From NCBI GenBank assembly GCA_905221605.1, contig CAJNDS010002111.1, positions 505,565-569,564 on the forward strand: a stretch of DNA of 64,000 nucleotides, in the 5' to 3' direction. Position 1 is the stretch's first letter; every line of letters starts with the position of its first letter. The stretch is from Symbiodinium natans (taxonomy: Eukaryota > Sar > Dinophyceae > Suessiales > Symbiodiniaceae). A model generated the notes under the pieces. That model did no database searches. It saw nothing but the letters and a program-made list of their open reading frames with translations, and was not told where the DNA came from. A program made the position numbers and the translations under genes. Positions 62,941 to 64,000 of the stretch are shown piece by piece.

Positions 62941-63706
62941 GTGGGCGCACGGATTCCAGAGCAATCTGGGCCGGGACAGGCTGGGGAAGAGGAGGATGAC
63001 GCCATGGAGGAGGTGCAATGTGACCCGGTCGGATCGGCTGTGTGGAACAACATGGCCACTGTGTCCGTTGACAAGGCGGTGAAAGCTCACTCGGCCCAGC
63101 AGTTACGGTGCCCCACGGCTGCCCACCTGCTGGCTGACTACCTGCGCGCACGGATCAAAAAGACCAGGTTTCCGCAGTTTCCGCATGTCTTCGCGCTCAG
63201 CGAGGGGGCCAGCGCAGACTTCCCTCCGTACAGACGCTTTGAGCTGACCACTGAGCCAATGCCACCTGGGCATGAGCTGGGGTTCCACGGGACACAGTTT
63301 GGAGCGTAGCTCGCAGCGACAGGGATGCCGGTTTTTCGCCCACAAGTCGCGCAGCCGCTGGGTGGAGCTTACCGGGATATACGTCCACAGCATGGGAACA
63401 AAGAAGTTGGCGCAGAACTACGCCACTCCGTGGCGTGTTTGCCACACCACCTACGAGTATCATGTCAGCGCAATCATTGAGCTCTCCTACGACCTGCTGA
63501 CAATAAGAAACATGGCAAAGCCATGTGCTCAGCGCAGTCCAGGAATGCTCTGGGTTGGCCCAATGACGGAATTCAATTTTGGCGAACACTACGTGAACTA
63601 CCGCCCGGATCTTGAGGCGTCAGAAGCTGCCGCTCAGATGGAAGTGGCCAGGGTACGTGGACACCGCGCCCTCGGGTCAGACCCGTCAGACACAGTGCCG
63701 GTCTAA
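62941..63706 (+). pseudogene. Retroelement-associated ORF, frameshifted; possible ART-like fold
   Basis: The first frame ends FPHVFALSEGASADFPPYRR and then MPPGHELGFHGTQFGA; a second frame continues with WVELTGIYVHSMGTKKLAQN, then YATPWRV and YEYHVSAIIELSYD, ending in DTVPV before a repeat array. The change of frame lies at about 63309-63340. HGT, then GIYV, then A.NYA resembles the H and Y segments of the ADP-ribosyltransferase fold (HGT...GIY......A..YA). This is a resemblance by eye and the third catalytic Glu is not established. It may simply be a retroelement-encoded domain of unknown role. Confidence 0.4.
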
Positions 63707-64000
63707 AGCCTAAAGCCTAAAGCCTAAAGCCTAAAGCCTAAAGCCTAAAGCCTAAAGCCTAAAGCCTAAAGCCTAAAGCCTAAAGCCTAAAGCCTAAAGC
63801 CTAAAGCCTAAAGCCTAAAGCCTAAAGCCTAAAGCCTAAGCCTAAAGCCTAAAGCCTAAAGCCTAAAGCCTAAAGCCTAAAGCCTAAAGCCTAAAGCCTA
63901 AAGCCTAAAGCCTAAAGCCTAAAGCCTAAAGCCTAAAGCCTAAAGCCTAAAACCTAGAGCCTAAAGCCTAAAGCCTGAAACTTAAAGCCGAAAGCCTAAA
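63704..64000 (+). repeat. Pure (TAAAGCC)n array to the window end
   Basis: More than 40 copies of TAAAGCC, a one-base variant of TAAACCC, very uniform until a few errors near 63950. It runs off the window. Confidence 0.97.

Overview
The window looks like nuclear DNA of a dinoflagellate. Four signs point there. (1) Telomere-type heptamers (TTTAGGG on one strand, CCCTAAA on the other) are scattered through almost the whole window. (2) An 11-base exact match to the 3' end of the dinoflagellate spliced leader lies just upstream of an intronless gene (20577-20587). (3) Introns can be placed that start GA, GC or GT and end AG, usually followed by G. (4) All recognised genes lie on the + strand. No tool was run, and the genus cannot be told.

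Recognisable genes, all +: a SAM-dependent methyltransferase of the sarcosine/dimethylglycine type with one GA-AG intron (5020-5973); a nucleotide-sugar or triose-phosphate-type transporter (20660-21619); an MFS transporter with one GT-AG intron (48259-49762); a caspase-like peptidase joined to a multi-pass membrane region, broken by two homopolymer frameshifts (53077-54705); and a MATH-like domain gene split over at least four small exons (32265-34475). Much of the remaining non-repeat sequence consists of short islands of 30-120 bp. Each has one open coding-like frame, an AG before it and a GC, GA or GT after it. I read these as exons of intron-rich + strand genes whose introns are filled with telomere-like repeats. 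I cannot assign most of them to a particular gene.

Layout. 1-16.7 kb: coding islands in telomere-like repeats, the methyltransferase, small inverted-repeat elements. 16.7-19.45 and 23.9-28.4 kb: two arrays of a related 149/150-bp satellite with internal strand flips, on either side of the transporter. 28.5-40 kb: more coding islands, including the MATH-like gene. 40-55.2 kb: a colinear duplication of about 10 kb (40.3-45.2 against 50.6-54.9), with a third copy of one part at 45.6-47.5, and the MFS and caspase-like genes in the intervals. 55.2-59.2 kb: coding islands. 57.5-57.8 and 59.5-63.7 kb: degraded retroelement remains. 63.7-64.0 kb: a pure (TAAAGCC)n array running off the window.

The most unusual signal is the polarity of the telomere-like repeats. 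Usually CCCTAAA-type sequence precedes a coding island and TTTAGGG-type sequence follows it. Introns would then begin G-rich and end C-rich, could fold into a stem, and would carry repeated CTAAA motifs near their 3' ends.
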